Positions 1 through 11,270 of a stretch of 64,000 nt of DNA are shown here, in pieces; positions within the stretch are counted from its first letter, which is position 1, and every line of letters begins with the position of its first letter. The notes beneath the pieces were generated by a model. It worked only from the letters and a program-made list of their open reading frames with translations. It was not told the origin of the DNA and did not search any database. A program made the translations under genes and the position numbers. The stretch is from Erpobdella octoculata. Taxonomy: Eukaryota; Annelida; Clitellata; Hirudinida; Erpobdellidae. The DNA is taken from assembly GCA_963978895.1 (NCBI GenBank), contig OZ022244.1, positions 8,439,923 through 8,503,922 of the forward strand. Direction: 5' to 3'.

Positions 1-628
1 CTTTAACAATCTGGGCCAGAGTTAATTATTCATATAAAAAAGCTCACTTGTTTAGAAACATTGTATCCAAAATGTCGACCAATCAAGATGAGGCACAATT
101 AGCATTTAAGAGTGAAAAGATGCGGAGCTGATGTTGTGAAAAGTTATCAAAGTACTATCTTATATTTACAAAAGCTTTTAATTTTATTTAAAATGATGTT
201 TTGTTATAACTGTAAAATTAAAAAATTTAGATTACTAAAGAAATAAAAATGTTGATATAGTTTATAAACGTCACCGAACAACGCATAGATTTTTAAGCAA
301 AGCATTCAAAATGGTTTTTTGCATAAATATCTCAAAACTATTTTTTGGTCCTAATGAGTCTATGGATGACGGGAAATGGGTTTGTGTTCAATTATTAAAT
401 CAGACAGAAAGGTATTATAAAGGATTACAAAAGGATAAATATGAAACAGACGTCATAACAGCCTGCCACCAAGTTTGGAAAAAAAATCAATTTTATCTAT
501 AAGACCGGTTATTAACGTTATTTTATAGGAACTGTGGATATTATTTGCTGTGACGTATCTAGTAGATATATACACTGTTGGAGCATGTCCACTGTTTTCG
601 CAAAAATCCTGATCTATTCTAAACATGT
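1..628. other. AT-rich stretch, no assignable gene
   Basis: A 63-codon open frame at 311-502 (+) resembles nothing I recognise. The stretch may be internal sequence of the hAT element whose right end is at 1516, because the transposase relic begins just downstream. No left terminal inverted repeat matching CAGGGTTGTCCAACC is visible, so the left end is lost or outside the window. Confidence 0.4.
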
Positions 629-1140
629 GTGCGGAATAATGATGTAACTCACTTTCCATCATGTTTTGATCTTACTGAAATGTTTTATCATGCAGATTTT
701 TGTTCGTATGCTGATATCATTGGTACGTTAATCGATGAATTCTCAACCAGATTTTCAGATTTCGAGAACCTTAGAAGCGACATAGCATTGTTCAGTAATC
801 CAATGGATGCATCTATTGAGAATCAGCATCCGAGCTTTCAGCTTAAACTTTGTGAGCTGCAGATCGATTCATTTCTACTGAACAAGAAGTGAATGTATGA
901 AGAATTTTGGAAATTGGTCGGCCATGATCGTTTTCAAACTGTGCTCAATGTTTGGAAGCACCTACATCTGTGAAGCAGCGTTTTCCATCATGAAACATAT
1001 CAAGTTGAAAACTCGTAGCAAGCTCCATGATGACACTCTCGTTTCTTGTATCTGACTAGGCACACAGGCATTGATGTTGACATTGCCGGTATTGTTAGAG
1101 AAAAACTTTGTCCGCAGTACTCGCACTAGATTAGAAAGAC
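629..1140 (+). pseudogene. hAT transposase relic, C-terminal part (GTF2IRD2/ZBED-like)
   Basis: The frame at 629-892 reads like the region before the hAT dimerisation domain: aromatic-rich start, then EFSTRFSDFENLRSDIALFS and FQLKLCELQIDSFL. The match resumes in another frame near 950 with MFGSTYICEAAFSIMKHIKL and KTRSKLHDDTLVSC, the classic hAT C-terminal dimerisation motif (CEAAFSIMK, then KLRxxLxDxxL). A frameshift near 950 and a stop near 1052 show it is dead. Family knowledge: this protein lineage gave rise to domesticated GTF2IRD2-, ZBED5- and SCAND3-like genes. Here it is only a decayed transposon. A host-domesticated gene is unlikely given the breaks. Confidence 0.7.
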
Positions 1141-1516
1141 CTCCTTCAATAGAATAGAATGGATCATTAGATTGAAATTGAACAAAATCAATCAAATGAC
1201 TGTCACTAGTCATAGTGCAAACTCAGACACTAAGTCAGTTAAAATTATACTTAATTACTACTTAACTTTAACTGAAATACTATGACACAAAGTTAAAAGA
1301 ATATTATAGCTGTTTATAGCAGTTACCACCAAAGTGTTTTTTTTATTTCTTGGTTAACGCTTATAATTGTCTTCTATATAGTCTTATTTTATAACAGTTT
1401 TATATGGCATACATATATCATAATTATGCCATATTAAGTGCTAAAACTTGCCTGGCCCGCCATGGGTCTAAACATTTTTTATGCGGCCCACCATAGCATG
1501 AAGGTTGGACAACCCT
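1141..1516 (+). mobile_element. hAT element right end with terminal inverted repeat
   Basis: The sequence runs from the transposase relic to GGTTGGACAACCCTG at 1502-1516. This is the reverse complement of CAGGGTTGTCCAACC, a typical hAT (Charlie-like) terminus. The following eight bases (1517-1524) would be the target duplication, but the partner copy is not in the window. The element lies against a LINE fragment of the same strand, so it probably inserted into that LINE. Confidence 0.6.
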
Positions 1517-1968
1517 GGTCTAGCAGAAATTATTCCTCATTGCAGCTCATCTTTCAGCGACTACCTATCTACACCCAACAAGCACAACCTCGATCTTCAG
1601 CCAACGTACTCCAATGAAATAATACTTCTTACAAAATCACTCAAAGTTTCTCACAGTTGTGGCGTAGATGATCTGGATTTTTATATTATTCAAGCATCCA
1701 TCTCCAAATTAGCCAATATTTTGTCCTATATTATCAACGTCTCTTTAGTTACTGGTACATTTCCTGATAAACTTAAAATTGCAAAAATAGTCCCAATATA
1801 TAAATCTGGCTGTAAATCATCTGTCTGTAATTATAGACCTATTTCTTTACTGTCGTATTTTTCCAAATTATTTGAAAAAATCGTATATATTAGGCTCTAT
1901 CATTTTCTAAGTGCAAATTCAATAATTAATGATTTTCAATTTGGTTTTCGAGCTGGCTATTCCAGCTA
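1517..1968 (+). pseudogene. LINE reverse transcriptase fragment (N-terminal RT)
   Basis: Translation shows non-LTR reverse transcriptase motifs: a SCGVDDLD-like block, KIAKIVPIYKSG and NYRPISLLSYFSKLFEKIV. These are RT blocks 1-2 of Jockey/CR1-group LINEs. Homology breaks abruptly near 1968, where a second, different LINE begins in the same orientation and frame. The catalytic motif is missing. It is a short relic truncated at both ends. Confidence 0.7.
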
Positions 1969-3540
1969 TATGCCAAATGAAAAAATGAAAGTTGCTGAAA
2001 TGCTAAGAAAATTGAAAACTGATAAAATCCCTGGGATAGATGAGCTGCACCCAAAGTTCTTGCTTGAGGTCAGAAATGAGATCAGAGATGTGCTGGCAGA
2101 ATTGATGAAAGGTCATTGCAAACTGGGGAGGTCCCGCAGGACTGGAGGGATGCTGTTGTGGTGCCACTGTTCAAAAAAGGCAACAGAAGCGAAGCATGCA
2201 ATTACAGACCAGTTAGTCTTACCAGTATTGTTTGCAAAATTATGGAAAAAATGATCAAAAATGAAATTGTGATTCATCTGGAGAAATATAAATTAATTAA
2301 AAATAGTCAGCATGGATTTGTGAAGAAAAGATCGTGTTTGTCAAATTTGTTGGATTTTTTGAGGAGGTTTATGGAGGTATGGATGCATGTCAGTCAGTGG
2401 ATGTGATATATTTAGATTTTGCCAAGGCCTCCGACACGGTTCCGCATCAAAGGTTGTCTACAAAGTTGAAAGCAGTCGGTATAGGTGGTAATCTGTTAAG
2501 GTGGATAGATTGTTGGTTGCTGGATAGAAGACAAAAAGTGGGAGTGAGAGGAAGTTTCTCGAAATGGATCAAAATAACCAGTGGAGTGCCTCAAGGTTCT
2601 GTGCTTGGACCACTTCTTTTTGTTCTCTATATAAATGACCTTGATGAAGGTATAGCAGCTAAAATATCAAGATTTACTGACGACACTAAATTATGCAAAA
2701 CCATGTGCAATAGTGACGATGTCGAAGTGCTGAGAAACGATCTTGTGCAGTTATTCAAATGGTCGCAGGAATGGCAGATGCGGTTCAATGTTGACAAGTG
2801 TCATGTTGTGCACTTGGGTAGAGGGAATCCAAGATATAAATATGAGTTAGAAGGGATACAGCTTAAAGAAACGAAAGAAGAAAAAGATCTTGGCGTATTA
2901 GTAAATGAAGATGCTAAACAGTCTAGACAATGTGCAGAGGTTGCACAGAAGGGAAACAGAATTTTGGGCATGATCAAAAGAACCATAGTCAGCAGAGATA
3001 GAGATACAGTTTTAAGATTGTATAAATCTCTAGTTAGGCCACACTTGGAATACTGCGTGCAGGCATGGAGCCCTTGTCTTAAAAAAGATATCTACATAAT
3101 TGAAAAAGTACAAAGACGAGCTACAAAGATGATTGCTGAGTTAAAAGGACTGAATTATGAACGTTTGAGTAGATGTAATCTGACCACACTTGAAAAGAAG
3201 AGGACTAGAGGAGACTTAATTGAGACTTACAAATTATTGAACGGATTGTTTGACCTAAATCCGGAAAGATTTTTTGAGAGATCGAGATACAAAAGTACCA
3301 GAGGGCACAACTTTAAGCTATATAAGAAAAGAGAGAGCTCAATGGAAAAAAATTCTTCAGTGCAAAAGTGACGAATGAATGGAATAAATTGGAGAATGAA
3401 GTTGTGAATGCTGAAACTTTTGAAGAATTTAAAATTAAATTATTGAAATATGGTTTTTAAATGTTTGATGGTGGATCTCACACACGATTATTATTAATTG
3501 TTCTGATTCACTTTAAAAATAAACGTTATGTTATGTTATT
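1969..3540 (+). pseudogene. CR1-like LINE ORF2 relic (RT and C-terminus)
   Basis: The RT domain is split over three frames. 1969-2110 has MLRKLKTDKIPGIDELHPKF. 2116-2330 has VPQDWRDAVVVPLFKKG and NYRPVSLTSIVCKIMEKMI. 2334-3371 has LDFAKA, SGVPQGSVLGPLLFVLYIND, the catalytic box as FTDD instead of FADD/YADD, RPHLEYCVQAWSP and a TLEKKRTRGDLIETYKLLNG tail. A shift in a run of A at about 3346 moves the last 35 residues (through TNEWNKLENEVVNAETFEEF, stop at 3458-3460) into another frame. The 3' tail ends in ATGTT repeats near 3540. Frameshifts and the catalytic change make it inactive. Confidence 0.85.
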
Positions 3541-4531
3541 TTATTTTAATTAAAACTTATAAAATTTAAGTATAGAATGTATAGAAATTCCTCCCAGTTA
3601 TAATAGTGAGATGTTTAAAAATATTTAACAGGAGATTCATAAAAATATAATCATAAAAGATGCCTATCAGCGTATTTATTGAAATATCTCAAGCGGTAGG
3701 CTTGAGATTTAAAACAAATGCAATTCCTCAATTTTTGCTTCTGAATTTAAATAACTCAAGGATTTGCAGAAAATGCAATAATTCTAAAGATTTCAAATTG
3801 GTGCATCTAAATATAAAAAAAATATTTAAATTTATTTTTATTAATTATCCTTAAAATATAATTGTGTCAATTAATGTTAATAATAAGTTCACATTTCATC
3901 TTGTTTAGAAATTTTAAATTGTATTACTGCGCCGATAAATAATTAACTCCGGCCAAGCCCGCTAAATTAAATGATCAACGTTAATTAATTGGTAATTTTA
4001 CTCTTAAACGCTAAAATTTCACTTTAAAAATAAACGTTATGTTATGTTATTTTATTTTAATTAAAAACTTATAAAATTTAAGTATAGAATGTATAGAAAG
4101 TCCTCCGAGTTATAATAGTGAGATGTTTACAAATATTTAACAGGAGATTCATAAAAATATAATCATAAAAGATGCCTATCAGCGTATTTATTGAAATATC
4201 TCAAGCGGTAGGCTTGAGATTTAAAACAAATGCAATTCCTCAATTTTTGCTTCTGAATTTAAATAACTCAAGGATTTGCAGAAAATGCAATAATTCTAAA
4301 GATTTCAAATTGGTGCATCTAAATCTAAATATAAAAAAAATATTTAAATTTATTTTTATTAATTATCCTTAAAATATAATTGTGTCAATTAATGTTAATA
4401 ATAAGTTCACATTTCATCTTGTTTAGAAATTTTAAATTGTATTACTGCGCCGATAAATAATTAACTCCGGCCAAGCCCACTAAATTAAATGATCAACGTT
4501 AATTAATTGGTAATTTTACTCTTAAACGCTA
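3511..4531. repeat. 511-bp direct tandem duplication, two copies
   Basis: Copy 1 (3511-4021) and copy 2 (4022-about 4531) start with the same CTTTAAAAATAAACG and run nearly identically. Differences include a 6-bp insertion in copy 2 that lengthens a chance 64-codon frame to 66 codons. The repeated start is the tail of the upstream CR1-like LINE, so the unit includes the last bases of that element plus flanking DNA. Confidence 0.85.
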
Positions 4532-5139
4532 ATTAAGTATCTTAACGTTAACGTAAGATTCTTACGTTGTGTCGCGGCACATAAACTGATAATGATAAAC
4601 TGATAAACTCTACCCTACCAAACTACCAACCAGTGTGTAGTGAGTGTAATAAGTGTAATTCAACGTTTACTTCGACAGCTATAGAATGTTGATTAAAGTA
4701 AGTAAACAAACAAAAGCAATCTGAAAACATAAACTCGAACAACATTCAAACCCAAATAATTTATAACAGAGCCAAATGATAACAAGCACCTTTATTACTC
4801 TTTACTTTCACTTTTACGGCCAGCAACTTTTTGTTTTCCCGCCAACATTTAATTTAAAATTAATTATTATTTTATTTTATTTATATCTTAGATACGCTAT
4901 TTAAATTTTGCACCAACATTAATTTTATTAAATGTTGATTAAAACTATCAGGGAACATTTCCAGGTTTTGAATCATGTCCATAGGCGGATTTAAGGGACC
5001 GTTAGAGGCCATGTTCCCGACATTTCCAAACAATTCAACACAGAAATATTTATGACATTATTATAATATAAAAAAACAGTTGATAAGATAAATCGAGACA
5101 ATAGAAAATCGGTTATCTAAAAGTTTAATACTGCAACTA
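4532..5139. other. AT-rich spacer, nothing recognised
   Basis: No open frame of note and no repeat match. The bases near 4979 (ATAGGCGGATTTAAGGGACC) loosely resemble the start of GGCGGATC-type hAT MITEs seen elsewhere in the window, but no partner end was found. Confidence 0.5.
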
Positions 5140-5560
5140 TGTGACAGGGACGTAAATTGCGGGGGGGCAGGGGGAATTTCCCCCCCTGATTTTCAAAATT
5201 TGAAATTTTTTACCTAGAGTTTACTATATATTTTTTTTAATTTTAACTTTATTTAAAACCTAGTGATGATTCAATGCGTATTGGAATCATTCTGGCTTGT
5301 GTAGACAATTCCTCCTCCATTGAGTTCCAAAATTTTAATTTTTTCACCTAGAGTTTATTATATAATTTGTTAATTTTAACTTTACTCAACCTTGTGATGA
5401 TTCAATGAATATTGTAATCCTTTCCGCGTGTGTAGACAATTTTATATCTGAGCTCGATGCCAGATTTACCAATAAATGCAGAGTAATGAAGTGTGTATCA
5501 GCGTTGGTCCAACGTTTAGCTGTTTTCTGTGCCAAAATACAATCAGCGAACTCGTGGAAC
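5140..5560. repeat. Dispersed repeat, left part (inverted copy at 29490-29760)
   Basis: From about 5370 the sequence matches the reverse complement of 29540-29740. Shared landmarks are GTGATGATTCAATG, GTGTAGACAATTTTATATCTG and CCAAAATACAATCAGCGAAC. The match continues at 6278-6340 after a 709-bp insertion. The start has a long G run next to C runs. 5200-5320 and 5330-5440 are themselves internal near-duplicates (CACCTAGAGTTTA...TGATGATTCAATG). Probably part of an old DNA transposon, but no transposase is visible. Confidence 0.7.
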
Positions 5561-6269
5561 CAGGGCCGTAACCAGGAATTTGGAAGTGGGGGGCCCAAGA
5601 CCTTTTTGAGGGGGCACTGTATAAATTTTGTGTTTACATAAGTTGCGCGTGCCAGTGATTTGACCCTCAAAATGAGCTTTACGCAAAAAACAGGTTCAGC
5701 GATTGAAATTTGAATCTTATTCTACCTTATTCTACCAAATTAATTTGAAAGGACGCAAACAAACAACAATGAAATTTATGTTAATGCGTAGTAGAGTGTT
5801 CTTGCATGCGGTCACTGCACCCGGTCACTGTGGTAAGTCTCTTCTATTAGCATCTCTCTTTTCCTCTCTCTGTGAGCGGTGATATTCTCTAGCCATTAAC
5901 TTATTTAGCATATCTCATTTCTTCTCAATATGAGCTGCCTATTCTGCTAGGCTCCTAAGTTCTTTAACAGTACTCTCTCCCTCTACATGTTAGTAGCCTA
6001 GCCTCTTTACAGTCTCTCTTTCATTCTCTACTGGACAGCTTATTTTGCTGGTTCTTTAACTTTTCAGCATCTCTCTTTTTCTTGCCCTCTCAGTAGCTCT
6101 TTCTCTTGTATTATTATTAGAGAAATTATGCGGTTTTTTATTAACTGGACAGCAATACAAAAAACTGGGGGGGCCTGAATGAGCTGGGGGGCCCGACTAA
6201 AACTGGGGAGGCCTGAACAAAACTGGGGGAGCCTGGGTCCCCCCGGCCCCATAGCTGGTTACGGCCCTG
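5561..6269. mobile_element. hAT-like MITE with perfect 8-bp target duplication
   Basis: The element starts CAGGGCCGTAACCAG and ends CTGGTTACGGCCCTG, which are perfect inverted repeats of 15 bp. Both sides carry the 8-bp direct repeat CGTGGAAC (5553-5560 and 6270-6277). An 8-bp duplication and CAG...CTG ends are hAT hallmarks. No transposase is encoded, so it is non-autonomous. The interrupted repeat has an uninterrupted copy near 29545, which serves as an empty site. Confidence 0.85.
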
Positions 6270-6469
6270 CGTGGAACTTGATCCTATTAGTGGTAGTGAT
6301 ACAATATTGATTCCCTCACAGCTGTCTACATCAAAATAATCATTATTTATTACACAAAAATAAAACAAAATTCTACACTCCCCATTTTTGACATCTTTTT
6401 TCACTAATCCTGTACTTTCCCCTGCAATATGATTAAATCAATCAAGCCCCTTATACCCAGTGGCAGATC

Positions 6470-7300
6470 CGAAAATTCCTGGGAGGGATAGATACACTTC
6501 AGAAATTATTCTCTTCACAAAAGCTGATGACCGGTGAGGGGTAGTGGTAAGTATTTTTCCAATTTTTTTTCAAAGACTTCTACTTTTTCGGAGAAAGTCC
6601 CAAAAAAACTACGGTCATTTTCTAAAAACCAGGTATTATACCAAAAAAAATATAAATTGATATTCTTGTGGGGGTATGCATCTCTCCACCCCTCCCTGCT
6701 TGTACCTACGTATTTATATAGATATAAAAGATAATCTGTGTGTGAGAGCAGTCGCTTATCACATCCATACCGCAGGACCAACATTTGGCATGCAGGTAGA
6801 TTTCATTGATAAAAATTTTTTTAACAATTAAAAAAACAGTTATTTATTTGATGTTATGCTGGCAAAAAAGAAAAAAACACTAAGCAAAAAAACCAGGGTA
6901 ACCCTGTCAGTAAGCTATATAATGTCGGAAAAATTTTGCCCCCCCCCCTTGGAAAATGCTGAATTTACGTCCCTGCTATGAGACTTGGTTAATGATCACT
7001 TACCTACATTCCATGAAGTGTGTAAGTAGTACATTTACAATTATTACCATGGGGGGGGGGGGGCAAAAAAATTTATAAAACCCACTGATTCCAAAATTTA
7101 ATTTTTTAGTGCTATGTTTTTTTTCTAAATATAGCGAATAGCCGGAGAGGGGGTAGTCGTATCTATTAAAATTACACACACGCTTTCTCAAAAAAACTGG
7201 GGCAGCAGAAAAAAGTAAGTTGTAGCCATTCACGGATTTATGGAAGGACCCACATCGTGTGCCCCTGTTCATCAGCTAATTTTGAAGGCAAAAGTGTTTA
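6470..7300. repeat. Old dispersed repeat rich in G/C homopolymer runs
   Basis: Part of this stretch (about 6500-6790) matches the reverse complement of 27915-28230. Shared landmarks are CACCGGTCATCAG, the GGTATTATACC-like region and TCGCTTATCACATCC. The adjoining stretch with GAATTTACGTCCCTG after a C run (6930-6980) matches 26490-26530. Open frames here are chance products of the repeat. Type unknown. Confidence 0.55.
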
Positions 7301-7469
7301 AGGTTTTAGGGGTGTATTCCACGGTATTCCTTAGACTTTGCCAGGGTGTCAAAAACTCCAGCTAAGCCACTGCAGTTACTGGGTTGTCTTGACCTATTTT
7401 TAAACTTGTGTTAATATTGGTGTAAGCAGCTTTACCAATTGTGCTTATTTATTTCTCAAATCCCTGCAC

Positions 7470-8084
7470 AGACCGATGTTTTTAAACCTGACCCGTTATA
7501 TAGATACAAAATCCCAAGCCCGGTCCTGTTCATTTTCAATACAAACAAAACCCACGGCTGAGCTGAATAGCTGCCATATTCTTGTCGTTGGAGATATCAA
7601 CATTCACTTGGACAAACCGGATGATGTATGGACAATGAAATTCAACACGATCGTGGATTGCTTTGGCCTTGTCCAGAATATTTCTTCACCAACCCACAAA
7701 GCCGGACATACCTTAGACGTTGTCATCACGAAGGACCCAGCTCAGTCATCATCTGTTGCTTGTGAAGTGTATGTTCCATCTGTGTCCGATCATTCTCTCA
7801 TCATTTCAAGACTGCCACTCATGAAACCAAATCCTGTATCACTAATGGTAACAGGCAGGGCATGGAAGACCTTTGATCGTGATCTTTTTTTACAGGATCT
7901 CAAATCAAGCAAACTCTGCACTGAGGACAGCAGCTGGAGCGGCCTTGGACCGGATGAAATGGCTGCGATGTACAACAGAATACTGACCGATCTTGTTGAG
8001 AAGCATGCTCCACGTCGGTCAGCCTTGAGAAATTATCGTCCGATCACTCCATGGTTCAATACTGCTTGCGGCGAGCAGAAATGA
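7470..8084 (+). pseudogene. CR1/L2-group LINE: endonuclease part of ORF2
   Basis: This is the C-terminal half of an apurinic-type LINE endonuclease: VVGDINIHLDKPDD (7579 onward), SSPTHKAGHTLDVVIT and VPSVSDHSLI with the conserved SDH. The N-terminal half is missing, so the element is 5'-truncated near 7470. The frame closes with TGA at 8082-8084, and homology continues in another frame (KARSLERIYRRTRL). This is one clear frameshift between endonuclease and RT. Confidence 0.85.
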
Positions 8085-10014
8085 AAAGCTCGTTCTCTTG
8101 AAAGAATTTACAGAAGAACCCGACTGATCTCTGACCGTGATAAATGGGTTGCGCAGTTACGTTTTTGCCAGGATTTTTATAGGAGAGCACAGGATGCGTA
8201 CTGGCAAAATACGATTGCGGAGAGTGCAGGAAACGCAAGCAAGCTGTGGAGAGATTTGTCTGCCGTGATGGGAAAGAAACGATCTTTCATTCTTCAGGAT
8301 GGTCTGACTGCAGAGCAATTCATGAGTTTTTTTGAGAAGAAGGTCACGGACGTCCGAGCGTCTACCCTTGATTCGGATACGCCTGAGTTCAACACCTTCT
8401 CTGGAGAACGTTTCAGCAACTTTGCGACTCTTACTAAGGATGACGTCAAGGACCTAATTAAGAACTCTCCAAACAAGTCATGTGGTCTAGACCCGGCGCC
8501 AACATGGCTCATCAAGGAATTTTCAGAAACCTTAGCCCCATTTGTTACAGATCTGTTTAATAAATCGTTGGACACTGGTCACTTTCCGGTCTCATTCAGA
8601 GTCGCCGAGGTCACGCCAATCTTGAAAAAATCTACGCTGGATGTTTCTCTGCCTGCCAGTTATCGCCCAGTTTCGAATCTTCAGTTCATCTCTAAGGTTT
8701 TGGAACGGGCGGTTAACAAACAAATTCAACATCACCTGGATGGACACAACCTTCTACCGGAGCATCAGTCTGCCTATCGGAGGTGCCGTTCGACGGAAAC
8801 TGCATTACTCAAGGTTACTTCGGATGTTCTCTTGGCAACCGATCGAGGGATGGTAACACTGCTCGCTATGCTCGATCTCAGCGCTGCATTCGATTGCGTT
8901 GATCATGGAATCCTCGTGACCAGATTGGAGCGTACATTTGGCATTGATTCTGTTGCTCTTCGGTGGATCGGTTCGTATCTTTGCGATCGGAGGCAGTGTG
9001 TTCGTTATGGAGGTATCCTTTCTGGTTGGTCCTCGATTGTGTGTGGTGTTCCACAAGGTTCAATTCTAGGACCGCTATTCTTCATTGCATACACTTCAGA
9101 TGTTTTTGCCCTGGTTGCTCAACGTGGTTTCAATATTCATGGTTATGCTGATGATCTACAAATCTACGATCATTGCGGCACTGAGAGTATCGGTGTGCTC
9201 GCGGACAGACTGGACGGCTGCGTTTCGGAGATAATGGAATGGATGAAATGCAATCGACTAAAGTTAAATGCCTCCAAGACAGAGGTTATTCTACTGGGAT
9301 CCTCTAGACGTCGGTTGCACTGCACCTGCGACGAGATCAATATAGCTGGAAACATCATTCGTCTCGTCGATAGGGTTCGCAATCTTGGGGTCATCATAGA
9401 TTCTCAACTGACTTTCAGCGAACACGTTGCAAAATTGGTCAACACCAGTTACTACCATCTACGACAGATGAGGTCAGTTCGCAAATCCCTCACGGTCGAT
9501 TCTTCGCATGCACTTGCCCGCGCTTTGATCTTGTCTAGACTTGATTATTGTAATTGTCTACTCAGTGGAATACCGGATCTGTTAATGAGGTGGCTTGATG
9601 GTGTCATGCGTGCCACGGCTAGGCTGATTCTCCGATTGCCTCGATACGGTCATGTCACTAAAGTGATTCACGACCGACTACACTGGCTGAACATGCAGGC
9701 GCGTATCGACTTCAAGCTATCTCTCACTGCGTACCGATGCCTCCATGGTTCTGCGCCGTCATACCTCTCCGGTCTGTGCATTCCGGTGACTCAGTTTCCT
9801 GGCCGATCTCACCTTCGCTCGGCTTCTTCCGGTCAGCTTCTTGTTCCTTCCTGCGGAACCAGGACGTTTGCACCGAGGGCTTTTGCAGTTTCTTGTCCAA
9901 CTACCTGAAACAATCTACCGATTGAACTTACCGATCCGGCGTGTGTTGATAGCGTTTATGTTTTTAGGAAACGACTTAAAACTCATTTTTTTCTTCGCAT
10001 GACGAACGGATATT
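8085..10014 (+). pseudogene. CR1/L2-group LINE: reverse transcriptase part of ORF2
   Basis: A long frame (open to 9908) carries the full RT: LDPAPTWLIKEF, SYRPVSNLQFISKVLERAV, SAYRRCRSTETALL, LDLSAAFDCVDH, GVPQGSILGPLFF, catalytic YADD (9143-9154), the LNASKTEVILLGS thumb block and LSRLDYCNCLLSG. The C-terminal block RSHLRSAS...RTFAPRAFAVS follows. A TGA at 9906-9908 replaces the conserved Trp of the usual WNxLP motif, because NNLPIELTDPACVDSV continues in frame to a stop near 10014. Catalytic residues are intact, but the frameshift and nonsense codon make it inactive. Confidence 0.88.
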
Positions 10015-10106
10015 GACCCTTTTTGTTTCTGATGTGTGATTCTGTTCGTTCGTTTATTTTGGCACTGCCGCCTCGTGCTCTGAGAAATTTTTCTTTTTAG
10101 AGAGCA
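10015..10106 (+). mobile_element. LINE 3' UTR leading into repeat tail
   Basis: A short untranslated stretch follows the ORF2 remnant and passes directly into the AAT array. L2/Daphne-type LINEs often end in short tandem repeats rather than poly(A), so the array at 10107 is best read as an expanded LINE tail. Confidence 0.6.
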
Positions 10107-10349
<243 letters not shown>

Positions 10350-10944
10350 CTACTTTTGGTCTGGCCCGATCCGTTTGATAACCCGTATATAAAGTCCCGC
10401 ACAGTACGTGTGGCTCCAACAGCAATAGTTAAAATCAAAACAGACTGGTTCAGAGAAGTAGTTTGTATGAAGAATCTATTTTGTGATCTAGTGCTGGGAA
10501 ATGTCGAGGGTCAAAAGTTCAAATGCGATGGCTGCAGGGAAACGTATTTGTCGGCAACCACAGAAACCCATTCCTGACTACGACAACAAACAAAGAATTA
10601 ATCGGACAAATTATACGAAAAGTCTGCCAACTCGGATTTGTATCAAAGCAAGAAAAAGAACACGTGTGAGACTTCAAAGCTGGGAAATAAAGTTGAGGCA
10701 AAAGTTCAAGCTTTGAATCCGCCAAAGAAAAGACCAAAGCTAAGTCTCCTGTCAAAAAACAAAATGGGAGAAGGAATTGAAAAAAATAGTTTGAGATCAT
10801 TAATTTTGGAGATGCTCGCCCAATCGACACATCTCACAGAGATTAAGAAATTGAAAGAAGGCTTAAAGAAAATTCAAGCTATCAAGGAAGTGCTTGTAAA
10901 CCGAAATTTATGAGCAGTCTTAAAAACACCAAGTGTTTTCTTTC
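10350..10944 (+). pseudogene. LTR-retrotransposon remnant, broken pol/3' coding region
   Basis: A frame near 10370-10577 contains VKIKTDWF, then CMKNLFCDLVLGNVEG. This resembles the D-L-[IVL]-L-G-N motif near the end of the aspartic protease region in invertebrate Gypsy-type elements. Downstream frames are short, lysine-rich (10638-10913) and broken. The stretch ends in a polypurine tract, as expected just before a 3' LTR. Assignment rests on the GNVEG motif and the purine tract. No RT or integrase motifs remain. Confidence 0.5.
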
Positions 10945-10975
10945 GAAGAGGGGGGATATGTAAGATGAAGATGGC
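10945..10975 (+). other. Candidate polypurine tract and 3' LTR start
   Basis: GAAGAGGGGGGA (10945-10956) is all purine and is followed by TATGTAAG, compatible with an LTR beginning TG at 10959. The putative LTR is cut after about 17 bases by the CTCTATATATATAAAAG sequence at 10975, which looks like a Helitron-type 5' end. Confidence 0.45.
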
Positions 10976-11270
10976 TCTATATATATAAAAGAACATGTCC
11001 TGACTGACTGACTGTCTGACTGACTGATAATCAACGCCGAGCTCAAACGCCTCATCCTAGGAACGTGAAATTTGGAACTTATATTACTTTTATTGCGTAG
11101 GCATCCACTAAAAAAAGATTTTTTAAAATTTTGCTCCTGAGGGGAAGAAACTGGAAAACAAACTTTTTTCTAAAACAATGTATATCTCGAAAACAAAAAA
11201 TGAGGAAATTTTGAAATTTGGTATATGGATTTTTCTTGAAAAATAAAAAGATACGTGTTTCACCATTTTT
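10976..11270 (+). mobile_element. Possible Helitron-like 5' end, second family
   Basis: TCTATATATATAAAAGAACA is followed by a CTGACTGACTGACTG microsatellite and a non-repetitive core. This is the same layout as the TC-TATATATAAA-(TATG)n start of the Helitron-like copies at 12387 and 18722, with different sequence. No 3' hairpin plus CTAG was found downstream, so the element is incomplete or the call is wrong. Confidence 0.35.
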
